Shown here piece by piece: positions 23,042 to 31,361 of a stretch of DNA of 33,146 nucleotides. Location: the NCBI GenBank assembly GCA_035292605.1, contig DATDPT010000115.1, positions 1 to 33,146 of the forward strand, given 5' to 3'. Source of the DNA: JALYNX01 sp035292605. Lineage in GTDB: Bacteria > Actinomycetota > Acidimicrobiia > Spongiisociales > ZC4RG35. The first letter of the stretch is position 1. Each line of letters opens with the position of its first letter. Made by a program: the position numbers and the translations under genes. The notes under the pieces are model-generated. The model saw only the letters and a program-made list of their open reading frames with translations, had not been told where the DNA came from and ran no database searches.

Positions 23042-24512
23042 GAAGTTGGGAGACCTGGCGATCGAGGTTGGAGGGGTGATCCATGGTGATCCCGATGTCG
23101 TGGTGACCGATGTCACCCACGACTCGCGGCACGTCGGCGAGGGGGCTCTGTATATCGCCGTCAGAGGCTCGCACTTCGACGGTCATGACTTCGTCGCCGG
23201 AGCGGTAGCCGCCGGGTCCACCGCCGTCTGCGTCGACCACTTCACCGGGAGTGGGGTCTCCGAGCTCGAGGTCGTCGACACCCGGAAGGTGATGGGGCCG
23301 CTTTCCGCCTCGGTCCACGACGATCCCTCGGCGACCGTCGCAGTGGTCGGCGTCACCGGGACCAACGGCAAGACGACCGTCACTCACTATGTCGAATCGA
23401 TCACCGCCGGCGCCGGGCGGACCCCCGGGCTCATCGGAACCGTGCACACCAGGGTGGGGGAGCACGCCCTCATCTCGGAGAGAACCACGCCGGAGGCGAC
23501 CGATTTCCAACGTCTGCTGGCTGAGATGCGGGATCTCGGCGCCGACGTCATCGCGGCTGAGATCTCGTCCCACGCCCTGGAGCTGGGCCGGGTCTCTGCC
23601 ACCAGGTTCGCGGTCGCCGCCTTCACCAACCTGTCCCAGGACCATCTCGACTTCCACGGGGACATGGATGGGTATCGAAGCGCCAAGGAACGGCTGTTCC
23701 GAGATTACGAGGTGGGGACAGCCGTGATCAACGTGAGCGATCCGGCGGGAATGGCCATCGCTTCTGCGGCCCGGATGCCGGTGTTCCGGGTCGGCCCCGA
23801 TGCCGACGTATGGGCGGAGAATCTGAGCACTTCCTTCGAGGGCACTGTCTTCGACATGGTTGTCTTTGGCGAGCGGCACCGGGTGAGGGCGCCTCTCATT
23901 GGGTCGTTCAACGTGGAAAACGCCTTGATCGCGGCTGGATGTTGCCTGGCCCTGGGTCTCGGTGTCGAGGAGGTCGTCACCGGTTTGGGCCTGCTGGGAG
24001 CGGTTCCCGGTCGTTTCGAGCTGGTGTCGGGCTCGTTCCCAATCCGAGTCGTAGTGGATTACGCACATACTCCCGAGGGGATCAAGCAGGCGATCACGGT
24101 CGCCCGAGGTCTCGCCACCGGCCGGGTGATCGCAGTGTTCGGCGCCGGGGGGGACCGGGATCGCGAGAAGCGCCCGTTGATGGGGCGCGCCGCAATCGAG
24201 GCCGACCTCGCCGTCCTGACCAGTGACAACCCGAGATCCGAGGACCCCGAGGCCATCATCCGTGAGGTGATGTCCGGAATCGTGGGCTCGGCGATCATCG
24301 TCGAAGCCGACCGGCGCCGTGCCATCGAGCACGCCATCCGGGCCGCCTCACCTGGTGACGTCGTGCTCATTCTGGGCAAGGGGCACGAGACCGGCCAGGA
24401 GATCGGGGATCGGGTATTGCCCTTCAACGACAGAGTGGTGGCCGGGGAAGTGCTGGCTCGGATGGCCCGGTCCTCTGATCCGGACCGCGATTCGGGGAGG
24501 ATATCACCGTGA
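23025..24512 (+). CDS. murE: UDP-MurNAc-tripeptide synthetase (m-DAP type)
   Basis: A 495-aa cytoplasmic ligase adding the third stem residue to UDP-MurNAc-L-Ala-D-Glu with ATP. The P-loop is GTNGKTT (112-118), the probable carbamylated lysine is K221 in YRSAKERLF, and VVDYAHTPEGI (343-353) and GKGHETGQ are typical. D401-N-P-R404 is the motif that recognises meso-diaminopimelate, so the peptidoglycan is of the m-DAP type. ATG 23025 overlaps ftsI by 17 nt; TTG 23046 is an alternative. It overlaps mraY directly by 4 nt, with no murF in between. Confidence 0.95.
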   Translation: MPVRGKKLGDLAIEVGGVIHGDPDVVVTDVTHDSRHVGEGALYIAVRGSHFDGHDFVAGAVAAGSTAVCVDHFTGSGVSELEVVDTRKVMGPLSASVHDDPSATVAVVGVTGTNGKTTVTHYVESITAGAGRTPGLIGTVHTRVGEHALISERTTPEATDFQRLLAEMRDLGADVIAAEISSHALELGRVSATRFAVAAFTNLSQDHLDFHGDMDGYRSAKERLFRDYEVGTAVINVSDPAGMAIASAARMPVFRVGPDADVWAENLSTSFEGTVFDMVVFGERHRVRAPLIGSFNVENALIAAGCCLALGLGVEEVVTGLGLLGAVPGRFELVSGSFPIRVVVDYAHTPEGIKQAITVARGLATGRVIAVFGAGGDRDREKRPLMGRAAIEADLAVLTSDNPRSEDPEAIIREVMSGIVGSAIIVEADRRRAIEHAIRAASPGDVVLILGKGHETGQEIGDRVLPFNDRVVAGEVLARMARSSDPDRDSGRISP

Positions 24513-25579
24513 TCTCCCTGCTCATCGCAGCCGCCACGGGTCTCGTGGTCTCCATCTTCGGGACGCCGTATGCCATCCGCTACTTCCGGCGCCGGGAGAT
24601 CGGCCAGTTCATCCAGGAGGAGATCGCCGGCATGCACGGGCACAAGCAGGGAACGCCGACCATGGGCGGCGTGGTCTTCGTCTTGGCGGCCATCATCGGC
24701 TACGTGGTCTCACACGTCCGGCTGTTGGGGTCCTCAGGGACAATCACCTTCGAGTTCCAGCCTCTGAGCTCTGGAGGTTTGCTGGCCGTGTTTGCCTTGT
24801 CTGGCATGGCTGTAGTCGGCTTGTTGGACGATTGGACCAAGTACTCCAACAAACGAAGCCTCGGGCTGTCCAAGTCGGCCAAATTCGGAGGTCAACTGGC
24901 GATTGCCGCCCTCTTCGCATGGGGGGCCTCAGCGGCCGGGGTGGTCACCGAGATCTCGTTCGTGAAACCCCTCGGGATCGACCTCGGCGCCTTCTTCGTG
25001 GTCTGGGTGTTGATCATGCTCACCGGGGCCGCCAACGGGGTGAACCTGGCCGACGGGATGGATGGCCTCGCCGGCGGATCATCGGCCCTGGTTGTGGCCT
25101 CCTACACCGTGATCTCCTTTTGGCAGTTCAGGAACCAGCCGCCCTTCCGTGTCCCGGGGGTGTACCAGGCGGTGGACCCGCTCGAACTGGCCATCATCTC
25201 GGCGGCGATGTTCGGGGCCATCCTGGGCTTCCTCTGGTGGAACGCCCCCCCGGCCAAGATCATCATGGGCGACGTGGGTGCTCAGGGCATCGGCGGGTTG
25301 CTGGCCGCCCTGGCCCTACTCACCAACACCCATCTCCTCTTGGTGGTTCTGGGGGCAATCTTCGTCGCGGAGACGGTGTCGGTGATCCTCCAAGTTGCGT
25401 CCTTTCGGATCTTCGGCAAACGGATCTTCCGAATGTCGCCCCTCCATTATCACTTCGACCTCGGCGGATGGCCGGAAACGACGGTCGTGATCCGGTTTTG
25501 GATCCTGACCGGGCTCGGCGTGGCCCTTGGGCTCGGGTTCTTCTACGGGGACTTCCTCCTCCTCGAAGGGCTGTTGTGA
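24509..25579 (+). CDS. mraY: Phospho-MurNAc-pentapeptide transferase (lipid I synthase)
   Basis: A 356-aa polytopic membrane enzyme moving phospho-MurNAc-pentapeptide onto undecaprenyl phosphate. Expected motifs are the D107-D108 pair in GLLDDWTKYSNK, NGVNLADGMDGLAGGS (176-191), and MGD at 253-255. Two motifs depart from the norm: MGDVGAQGIGG replaces the common MGDxGSLALGG, and PLHYHFD (311-317) replaces PxHHHFE, so the middle histidine is tyrosine. About ten membrane helices can be seen. GTG start overlaps the murE stop by 4 nt, and it overlaps murD by 4 nt. Confidence 0.93.
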   Translation: MISLLIAAATGLVVSIFGTPYAIRYFRRREIGQFIQEEIAGMHGHKQGTPTMGGVVFVLAAIIGYVVSHVRLLGSSGTITFEFQPLSSGGLLAVFALSGMAVVGLLDDWTKYSNKRSLGLSKSAKFGGQLAIAALFAWGASAAGVVTEISFVKPLGIDLGAFFVVWVLIMLTGAANGVNLADGMDGLAGGSSALVVASYTVISFWQFRNQPPFRVPGVYQAVDPLELAIISAAMFGAILGFLWWNAPPAKIIMGDVGAQGIGGLLAALALLTNTHLLLVVLGAIFVAETVSVILQVASFRIFGKRIFRMSPLHYHFDLGGWPETTVVIRFWILTGLGVALGLGFFYGDFLLLEGLL

Positions 25580-26874
25580 ACCGCATCCTCGTCCTCGGCG
25601 CCGCTGTCTCGGGCCTCGCCGCGGCCCGCCTCGGCCGCAGCCGGGGGCTTTCGGTGACGATGTATGCCGAGGAGGACTCGTCCCAGGCCCTCAGCCAAGG
25701 GTTTGCCCTGGCCACCGGGGGTTGGGATCCCGTCCTCCTCAACGGGATCGACGTGGTGGTGGCCAGCCCCGGGTTCTCCGAGCGCTCACTGCCCATCGTG
25801 GAGTCGCTGGAATGGGGAATCCCGGTGTGGAGCGAGATCGAATTCGCATGGCGTCACCTGACCAAGCCGATCGCGGCGGTGACCGGCACCAACGGCAAGA
25901 CAACAGTGACCGAGGCGACGTCGGCGATGCTGGAGGCGTCCGGGATCGGGGCCCCGGCAGCGGGCAATATCGGCTCCCCCCTCTCCGACTTCGTGGACGA
26001 GCCCTCCGACTCCCTAGTCGTCGAGGTCTCCAGCTTCCAGCTCAGGTTCATCGAGACGTTTCACCCGGTGGCTGCCGCGGTCACCAATGTGGCGGTAGAC
26101 CATCTCGACTGGCACGGCTCCGAGATCTCCTATCGCAGCGCCAAGTCGAGGATCTTCTTGAATCAGGACGAGACCGATCTTCTGGTCTACGACGCCGACG
26201 ACGAGGGGGCGGCCACCCTGGTCACCGGGTCGGTGAGCGAGCTGTTCCCGGTTTCGGGCTCCCGACTGCCGGCAGGTGGTGGCGGGGTCGAGGAAGGGCA
26301 TCTGGTGATCGGCGAGGTCGATATCGCCATCGAAGACCTGGTCTCCGCCGATTCGATCCACCTGGTGAACCTTGCCACGGCCTCGGCTCTGGCGCTTCGA
26401 ATGGGGGGGACCGCTGAAGGAGTCACCAGAGCGGCCAAGGACTTCTCACCGGGCGCCCACCGCCGCACGGTGGTGGGCACAAGTGGCGATGTGAGGTGGA
26501 TCGATGACTCCAAGGCGACCAACCCCCACGCCGCGATTGCCTCGATCCGCTCCCACGACTCTGTGATCCTGATCGCCGGAGGGCTGGCCAAAGGCCTCGA
26601 CCTCAGGCCGCTTGGGAAGGAGCCGAATCTGCGAGCGGTGATCGGAATCGGAACGGAAGGGCCGGTCTTGGTGAAGGCGGCCGGATCCCGGGGTCATCTC
26701 GCCGGGACCCTCGATCGGGCGGTTGAGCTGGCGGCCGCACTGGCCCAGCCCGGCGACACCGTTCTCCTGGCGCCGGGATGTGCCAGCTTCGATCAGTTCC
26801 GGTCCTATGCGGAGCGCGGCGACACGTTTGCCCGCTTGGTGGCGGAGAAGGCAACAGGAGGCTCCACAAGATGA
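25576..26874 (+). CDS. murD: UDP-MurNAc-L-alanine:D-glutamate ligase
   Basis: A 432-aa cytoplasmic ATP-dependent ligase. The N-terminal Rossmann-like domain (NRILVLGAAVSGLAAARLG) binds the uracil nucleotide, GTNGKTT (104-110) is the P-loop, SSFQL is the MurD-diagnostic motif, and IDDSKATNPHAA and LLAPGCASFDQFRSYAERG mark the C-terminal domain. The open frame runs much further upstream (24319), but that portion overlaps mraY; GTG 25576, overlapping the mraY stop by 4 nt, fits the family's N-terminus. ftsW follows with an ATGA overlap. Confidence 0.95.
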   Translation: MNRILVLGAAVSGLAAARLGRSRGLSVTMYAEEDSSQALSQGFALATGGWDPVLLNGIDVVVASPGFSERSLPIVESLEWGIPVWSEIEFAWRHLTKPIAAVTGTNGKTTVTEATSAMLEASGIGAPAAGNIGSPLSDFVDEPSDSLVVEVSSFQLRFIETFHPVAAAVTNVAVDHLDWHGSEISYRSAKSRIFLNQDETDLLVYDADDEGAATLVTGSVSELFPVSGSRLPAGGGGVEEGHLVIGEVDIAIEDLVSADSIHLVNLATASALALRMGGTAEGVTRAAKDFSPGAHRRTVVGTSGDVRWIDDSKATNPHAAIASIRSHDSVILIAGGLAKGLDLRPLGKEPNLRAVIGIGTEGPVLVKAAGSRGHLAGTLDRAVELAAALAQPGDTVLLAPGCASFDQFRSYAERGDTFARLVAEKATGGSTR

Positions 26875-28034
26875 CGGCGAATGTGACTTCGATCGCCAAG
26901 ATGCGAGCAGCGGCTCGCGATCGCGCCGAACGGATCAAGCTCAACAACCGCACCGCGACCACGCTGCTGGTGTTGGTGGTCGTCTTGGTGGTGATCGGCC
27001 TCGGCGCAACGCAGTCCGCCTCGTCCGCCGTGGCCATCGACCAGGCCGAGGACCGGTTCTACTTCTTCAAGCGGCAGCTGGTCGGAGTGGGGATCGGGAC
27101 TGTCGCCCTCCTGGTGGCGAGTCGAATCCCCTATCAGTTCTATCGCAAGGTCGCCATCCCCTTCTTCGTCGCCACCGTGGGTCTGCTCGTCGCTGTACTC
27201 GCAGTGGGGCCTGTGATCGGGGGTGCCCAGCGTTGGCTCCCGGTGGCCGGTTTCAGCTTTCAGCCGTCGGAGCTGGCCAAGGTGGCGGTGGTCTTCGCTC
27301 TGGCCTATCTCCTCGAGAAGAAGCACAAGCTCATCGATCGCTTCGGGCACTTCCTGGTCCCGGTGGTGTTCATCGTGGGGATCATCGGGGTGCTGGTGAT
27401 GAAACAGCCCGACCTGGGGACCGTGATCGTGATCGGGGCCGCGGCTCTCGCCGTGATCCTCGCCAGCGACGCCCCACTTCGATATGTCGCCTTCCTCGCC
27501 ATCATGGCCATCCTGGCGGTTGCCATCCTGGCTTTCAGCGATGGGTACCGGGCCGATCGGATCGTGGGCTTCCTGGATCCGTGGGGCAACTCGAGTGGTG
27601 AGGGCTACCAGCTGGTGCAGAGCTATTACGCCCTGTCCAACGGCGGGATCTTCGGGGTGGGGCTGGGAGCCAGCCGCGCCAGGTGGTTCTATCTCCCGAA
27701 TGCTCACACCGACTTCATCTTCGCCATCATCGGTGAGGAGACCGGTCTCATCGGGGCGATCACGGTGATCGGCCTGTTTGTTGTCCTGGCCCTATCCGGC
27801 TGGATAGTCGCATCTCGGGCCCCGGATCGGTTTGGGCGCATGGTGGCGGCAGGAATCACCGTGTGGCTCTCGTTCCAGGCCCTGGTGAACATCGGGGGAG
27901 TGCTCGGCGTCCTCCCGATAACGGGGATCGCGCTTCCGTTCATCTCCTTCGGCAGCAGCGCGCTGATCGCCTCCATGGCCGCCCTGGGCGTCATGGTCAA
28001 CATCGCCCAGGCCGGCGTGCATCGCAAGACATGA
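26871..28034 (+). CDS. ftsW: Septal SEDS glycosyltransferase FtsW
   Basis: A 387-aa polytopic protein that polymerises lipid II at the septum as partner of FtsI. About ten membrane helices follow a charged N-terminal tail of about 28 residues. SEDS motifs are GGAQRWLPVAGFSFQPSELA (117-136), MKQPDLGT, YLPNAHTDFIFAIIGEE with the probable catalytic-loop D281, and LPITGIALPFISFGSSALI. ATG 26871 overlaps the murD stop (ATGA); the frame upstream of it runs through murD and is not used. A C-terminal cytoplasmic tail is almost absent. Confidence 0.94.
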   Translation: MTANVTSIAKMRAAARDRAERIKLNNRTATTLLVLVVVLVVIGLGATQSASSAVAIDQAEDRFYFFKRQLVGVGIGTVALLVASRIPYQFYRKVAIPFFVATVGLLVAVLAVGPVIGGAQRWLPVAGFSFQPSELAKVAVVFALAYLLEKKHKLIDRFGHFLVPVVFIVGIIGVLVMKQPDLGTVIVIGAAALAVILASDAPLRYVAFLAIMAILAVAILAFSDGYRADRIVGFLDPWGNSSGEGYQLVQSYYALSNGGIFGVGLGASRARWFYLPNAHTDFIFAIIGEETGLIGAITVIGLFVVLALSGWIVASRAPDRFGRMVAAGITVWLSFQALVNIGGVLGVLPITGIALPFISFGSSALIASMAALGVMVNIAQAGVHRKT

Positions 28035-29110
28035 GCTTTCTCATCGCGGCCGCAGGCACGGGAGGCCATGTGTTCCCGGGTCTGGCGGTCGGCGAAGCTT
28101 TGACGGGCCTCGGGGTCCCCAAAGACGAGATCCTCTACGTGGGTGGCGACAGGATGGAGGCAGATGTGTACCCACAAGCCGGCTTTCCGTTTCTCCGGGT
28201 GGAGATGAGAGGACTTCGCCGCTCCGCCTCGGCCCGGAATCTGGGCCTTCCCGGTTTGGTGTGGCGAGCCAGGGATGTCATTGCCCGAGCCATGATGGAG
28301 CACCGGGCCCGGGTGGCCCTCGCCATGGGCGGTTATGTCACCGTCCCCACTGGGCTCGCCGCTCGCAAGTCCGGTGTTGGGCTGATGGTTGCCGAGCAGA
28401 ACGCGGGCGCCGGGCTCGCCAATCGCGTGGTCTCGCGTTGGGCGTTGCGCAGTTTCGGCTCTTTCCCCCACACCTCGGGTCTGAGCCGGGCTGAATGGGT
28501 GGGGAACCCGGTGCGACGCACGCTCTCCGACTTCGATCGCGGGATCCTGCGCCCTCAGGCCTTGGATCGTTATTCGCTGGGCTCCGATGATCCGGTCCTC
28601 GGGGTGTTTGGCGGCTCTCTCGGCGCCGGCGTCGTCAACGAAGCTGTGGCTTCTCTATGTGCGCAATGGGATGGCCCACCGATTCAGGTGGTCCACATCG
28701 CCGGCCCCTCACACATCGGGGCCCTCCTCCTGAGACCGGTGGCTCCCGGCGTCACTTGGGTCCGGCTCGATTTCGAGGACCGTATGGATCTCTTCTACGC
28801 GGTGTCCGATCTGGCAGTGGGGCGCGCCGGTGGTGGTGTAGCCGAGCTGACCGCCACCGGGACACCGTCCATCCTGGTGCCGGGAGCGTTCGGGTCCCAC
28901 GGACACCAAGCCGCCAACGCCGCCTATCTCGCCGAGGCCGGAGCCGCGGTGGTGGTGGCGGAGGCCGACCTCGGCCACTTGCCCCAGGTGGTTGGTGGAA
29001 CTCTCCTCGATCCGGCGGTCATCCGGAGAATGGGGGAGTCGTCGCGGAGAATCGGGAGGCCTGACGCAGCCCGGGTGATCGCCCAAGCCATGATCGAGGC
29101 CGCTCGATGA
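28031..29110 (+). CDS. murG: Lipid II synthase (GlcNAc transferase)
   Basis: A 359-aa GT28 family glycosyltransferase at the inner face of the membrane, adding GlcNAc from UDP-GlcNAc to lipid I. The first glycine loop is AAGTGGHVFPGLA (7-19), the second GYVTVPTGLAAR, then EQNAGAGLANRVV, GGSLGAGVVNEAV and the UDP-GlcNAc site GRAGGGVAELTATGTPSILV with HGHQAANAAYL. EQNAGAG differs slightly from the usual HEQNxVPG. ATG overlaps the ftsW stop (ATGA). Order and length are normal. Confidence 0.94.
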   Translation: MSFLIAAAGTGGHVFPGLAVGEALTGLGVPKDEILYVGGDRMEADVYPQAGFPFLRVEMRGLRRSASARNLGLPGLVWRARDVIARAMMEHRARVALAMGGYVTVPTGLAARKSGVGLMVAEQNAGAGLANRVVSRWALRSFGSFPHTSGLSRAEWVGNPVRRTLSDFDRGILRPQALDRYSLGSDDPVLGVFGGSLGAGVVNEAVASLCAQWDGPPIQVVHIAGPSHIGALLLRPVAPGVTWVRLDFEDRMDLFYAVSDLAVGRAGGGVAELTATGTPSILVPGAFGSHGHQAANAAYLAEAGAAVVVAEADLGHLPQVVGGTLLDPAVIRRMGESSRRIGRPDAARVIAQAMIEAAR

Positions 29111-30465
29111 GGCTCCGACAGGATCGGATCCATCTGGTTGGGGCCGGCGGGGCCGGTATGAGTGCCATCGCCCGCGTGCTGATCGGCATGGGTCATCAGG
29201 TGTCCGGATCCGACCTCCGTGGCGGCTCCACACTGGATCGTTTGAGTGACGTCGGGGTGGAGGCTTACACCGGCCACCACCCGGAGGCGGTTTCGAGCGT
29301 CGATCTGGTGGTCGCCTCCTCGGCGATTCCCGACCACGACCCCGAGTTGGCCGCGGCCGGCGAGGCAGGAGTTCCGGTGTGGCGCCGACCCCGGCTGCTG
29401 CAGGAGTTGACCCAGCTGATGCCGACCATCGGGGCGACGGGGACCCACGGCAAGACGACGACCACGGCCCTTCTCATCACCGCTCTTCGAGCCGCAGGCG
29501 TCGACCCGTCGTTCATCGTCGGGGGTGATCTGGCAGATCTGGGCACCAACGGCCATTTCGGCACAGACCCGCTCCTGGTTCTCGAGGCCGACGAGGCGTT
29601 TCGAACCTTCGAGAGCCTCCATCTGGTCGGCCTGGTCGTGACCAACATCGAATCGGAGCATGTGGAGCATTTTGGGTCGCCAGGGGAGCTGCTGGACACC
29701 TTTGTTGCAGTCGCCTCAGCGGTGGTGGGCCCGGTGGTGGCCTGTCTCGACGACATGGGATCGGCACAGGCAGCGGAACGGCTGGGTACCGTCACTTACG
29801 GTCTCGACCCGTCTGCCACCTGGCGGATTCGTGACTTCACCCCCAGCCAGGGCGGTAGCCGATTCACGTTGACCGGGCCGGAGTCCGAGGCGGATGTGCA
29901 CCTGCGCCGGCCAGGGCTCCACAACGCCCGGAACGCCGCGGGCGCCCTCAGCCTTCTCGCCAGTCTGGGACACGATCTCCAGGTATGCGCCGACGGTCTC
30001 GCCGGGTTTCACGGTGTCGTGAGGCGATGGGAGCACCGTGGCGTCGTGGCCGGCGTCACCTTGATCGACGACTACGCACACCATCCAACCGAGGTGGCGG
30101 CGACCCTCAGCGCCTCGGTCGGCGTGGTCCCGGGGCGGGTGTGGGCAGTGTTCCAGCCGCATCTCTACAGCCGAACCGAGCGTCTTCAAGACGATTTCGG
30201 GGAGGCGTTGAGTGCCGCCGACGTCGTGGTCGTCACCGATGTCTACGGATCCCGTGAGGAGCCGGTTCCCGGTGTCACCGGAGAACTGGTGGCCGAGGCG
30301 GTGCGTCGCCGCGGTGGGGAGGTTCACTATGTGGCACACAAAGCCGATCTGGCGCGCTTCCTCGTCGACCGTGTCGCCGGGGGCGATCTGGTGCTGACAA
30401 TGGGTGCCGGGGACATCACCCTGCTCCCGACCGAGTTGGCGGCGATGCTTGCCGAGCCGAGATGA
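29107..30465 (+). CDS. murC: UDP-MurNAc:L-alanine ligase
   Basis: A 452-aa cytoplasmic ligase for the first stem residue. It has GAGGAGMSAIARVL at the N-terminus, ATGTHGKTTTT (110-120) as P-loop, IDDYAHHPTEVAATL and FQPHLYSRT in the C-terminal domain. The central motif is EADEAFRTF (160-168) rather than the usual EADESDGSF, and the following TNIESEHVEHFG has E in place of the usual D in ExDH. These are substitutions near the metal/ATP site. ATG overlaps murG by 4 nt; murB overlaps its end by 4 nt. Confidence 0.92.
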   Translation: MRLRQDRIHLVGAGGAGMSAIARVLIGMGHQVSGSDLRGGSTLDRLSDVGVEAYTGHHPEAVSSVDLVVASSAIPDHDPELAAAGEAGVPVWRRPRLLQELTQLMPTIGATGTHGKTTTTALLITALRAAGVDPSFIVGGDLADLGTNGHFGTDPLLVLEADEAFRTFESLHLVGLVVTNIESEHVEHFGSPGELLDTFVAVASAVVGPVVACLDDMGSAQAAERLGTVTYGLDPSATWRIRDFTPSQGGSRFTLTGPESEADVHLRRPGLHNARNAAGALSLLASLGHDLQVCADGLAGFHGVVRRWEHRGVVAGVTLIDDYAHHPTEVAATLSASVGVVPGRVWAVFQPHLYSRTERLQDDFGEALSAADVVVVTDVYGSREEPVPGVTGELVAEAVRRRGGEVHYVAHKADLARFLVDRVAGGDLVLTMGAGDITLLPTELAAMLAEPR

Positions 30466-31361
30466 ACGGTCTCGAGGATTTGGTGGCGGCGGGCGTGGTC
30501 GCCCGTGAAGTGCCCCTGGGGCCCCACACCACGTACAAGTCGGGAGGGCCGGCCCGCTATTTCGTCACTTGCCCCGACCTGACCACCCTGGTCGGCCTGT
30601 CCGCCTCCGGGGCGCTCACCGATATGCCCGTCCTCGTGCTGGGCCGGGGGTCCAACCTGGTAGTTTCCGATCAGGGCTTCCCCGGGCTGGTGATCCGTCT
30701 CGGCTCGGGCTTCACCGGCATCGAGACCGACGGTGACCTGACGGCGGCGGGCTCGGCGGTGTCGTTGCCCCAGCTGGCCAGGGCTTCGGTGAACGCCGGT
30801 CGGAGCGGCCTCGAGTTCTTCGTGGGCGTGCCCGGTTCGGTGGGTGGGGCGGTCCGGCAGAACGCCGGTTGTTTCGGTGTCGAGACCAAGGACCGGCTGA
30901 TCAAGGCCACCGTCGTCGACCTTCGTGATGGCACCGTGTCGGCACGCGGCCCCCTGGATCTCGATCTCGGGTACCGGCGCTCCAACCTGAGCCCGACCGA
31001 CGTCGTCACCGAGGCGGTCTTCGCCACCGAGGAAGGCGACATCGAGACCGGTCTCCAAGAGCTGCGACGCATCACCCGATGGCGCCGCGATCATCAACCC
31101 GGCGGGACCTTCAATGCGGGCAGTGTTTTCAAGAACCCGGCTGGGACCACCGCCGGGGAGTTGATCGACTCGCTCGGTCTCAAGGGCCTGAAAGTGGGGG
31201 ACGTGTCGGTGTCCAAGAAGCACGCCAACTTCTTCGTGGCGGGCCCCGAGGCGACCTCGGCCGACATCGCCGAGCTGGTCGCGGTGGTGAAAAGCCGCGT
31301 CTTCGAGGCCAGCGGCACCATCCTTGAGCCCGAGATCCAATTCGTGGGATTCGAGGAATGA
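30462..31361 (+). CDS. murB: UDP-N-acetylenolpyruvoylglucosamine reductase
   Basis: A 299-aa FAD-dependent reductase making UDP-MurNAc with NADPH. FAD-domain motifs are TTYKSGGPARYFV, LGRGSNLVVSDQGF and VGVPGSVGGAVRQNAGC. Catalytic residues are the serine in FNAGSVFKNP (S221) and the glutamate near EPEIQFVG (289-296). The C-terminal form, with AGELIDSLGLKGLKVGDVSV and KKHANFF, is the type II MurB seen in Bacillus rather than the E. coli-like type I. Its location between murC and ftsQ is a lineage marker, because Mycobacterium and Streptomyces do not have it there. ATGA overlaps on both sides. Confidence 0.94.
   Translation: MNGLEDLVAAGVVAREVPLGPHTTYKSGGPARYFVTCPDLTTLVGLSASGALTDMPVLVLGRGSNLVVSDQGFPGLVIRLGSGFTGIETDGDLTAAGSAVSLPQLARASVNAGRSGLEFFVGVPGSVGGAVRQNAGCFGVETKDRLIKATVVDLRDGTVSARGPLDLDLGYRRSNLSPTDVVTEAVFATEEGDIETGLQELRRITRWRRDHQPGGTFNAGSVFKNPAGTTAGELIDSLGLKGLKVGDVSVSKKHANFFVAGPEATSADIAELVAVVKSRVFEASGTILEPEIQFVGFEE

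Noticed and set aside
22986..24332. Minus-strand open frame of 448 codons opposite murE
   Set aside because: murE with all motifs lies on the plus strand; the antisense frame is His/Asp/Gly-rich shadow sequence.
24319..25575. Upstream extension of the murD reading frame (possible MurE/MraY-MurD fusion)
   Set aside because: This part overlaps mraY in another frame and has no MraY or MurE motif; the GTG at 25576 matches the MurD N-terminus.
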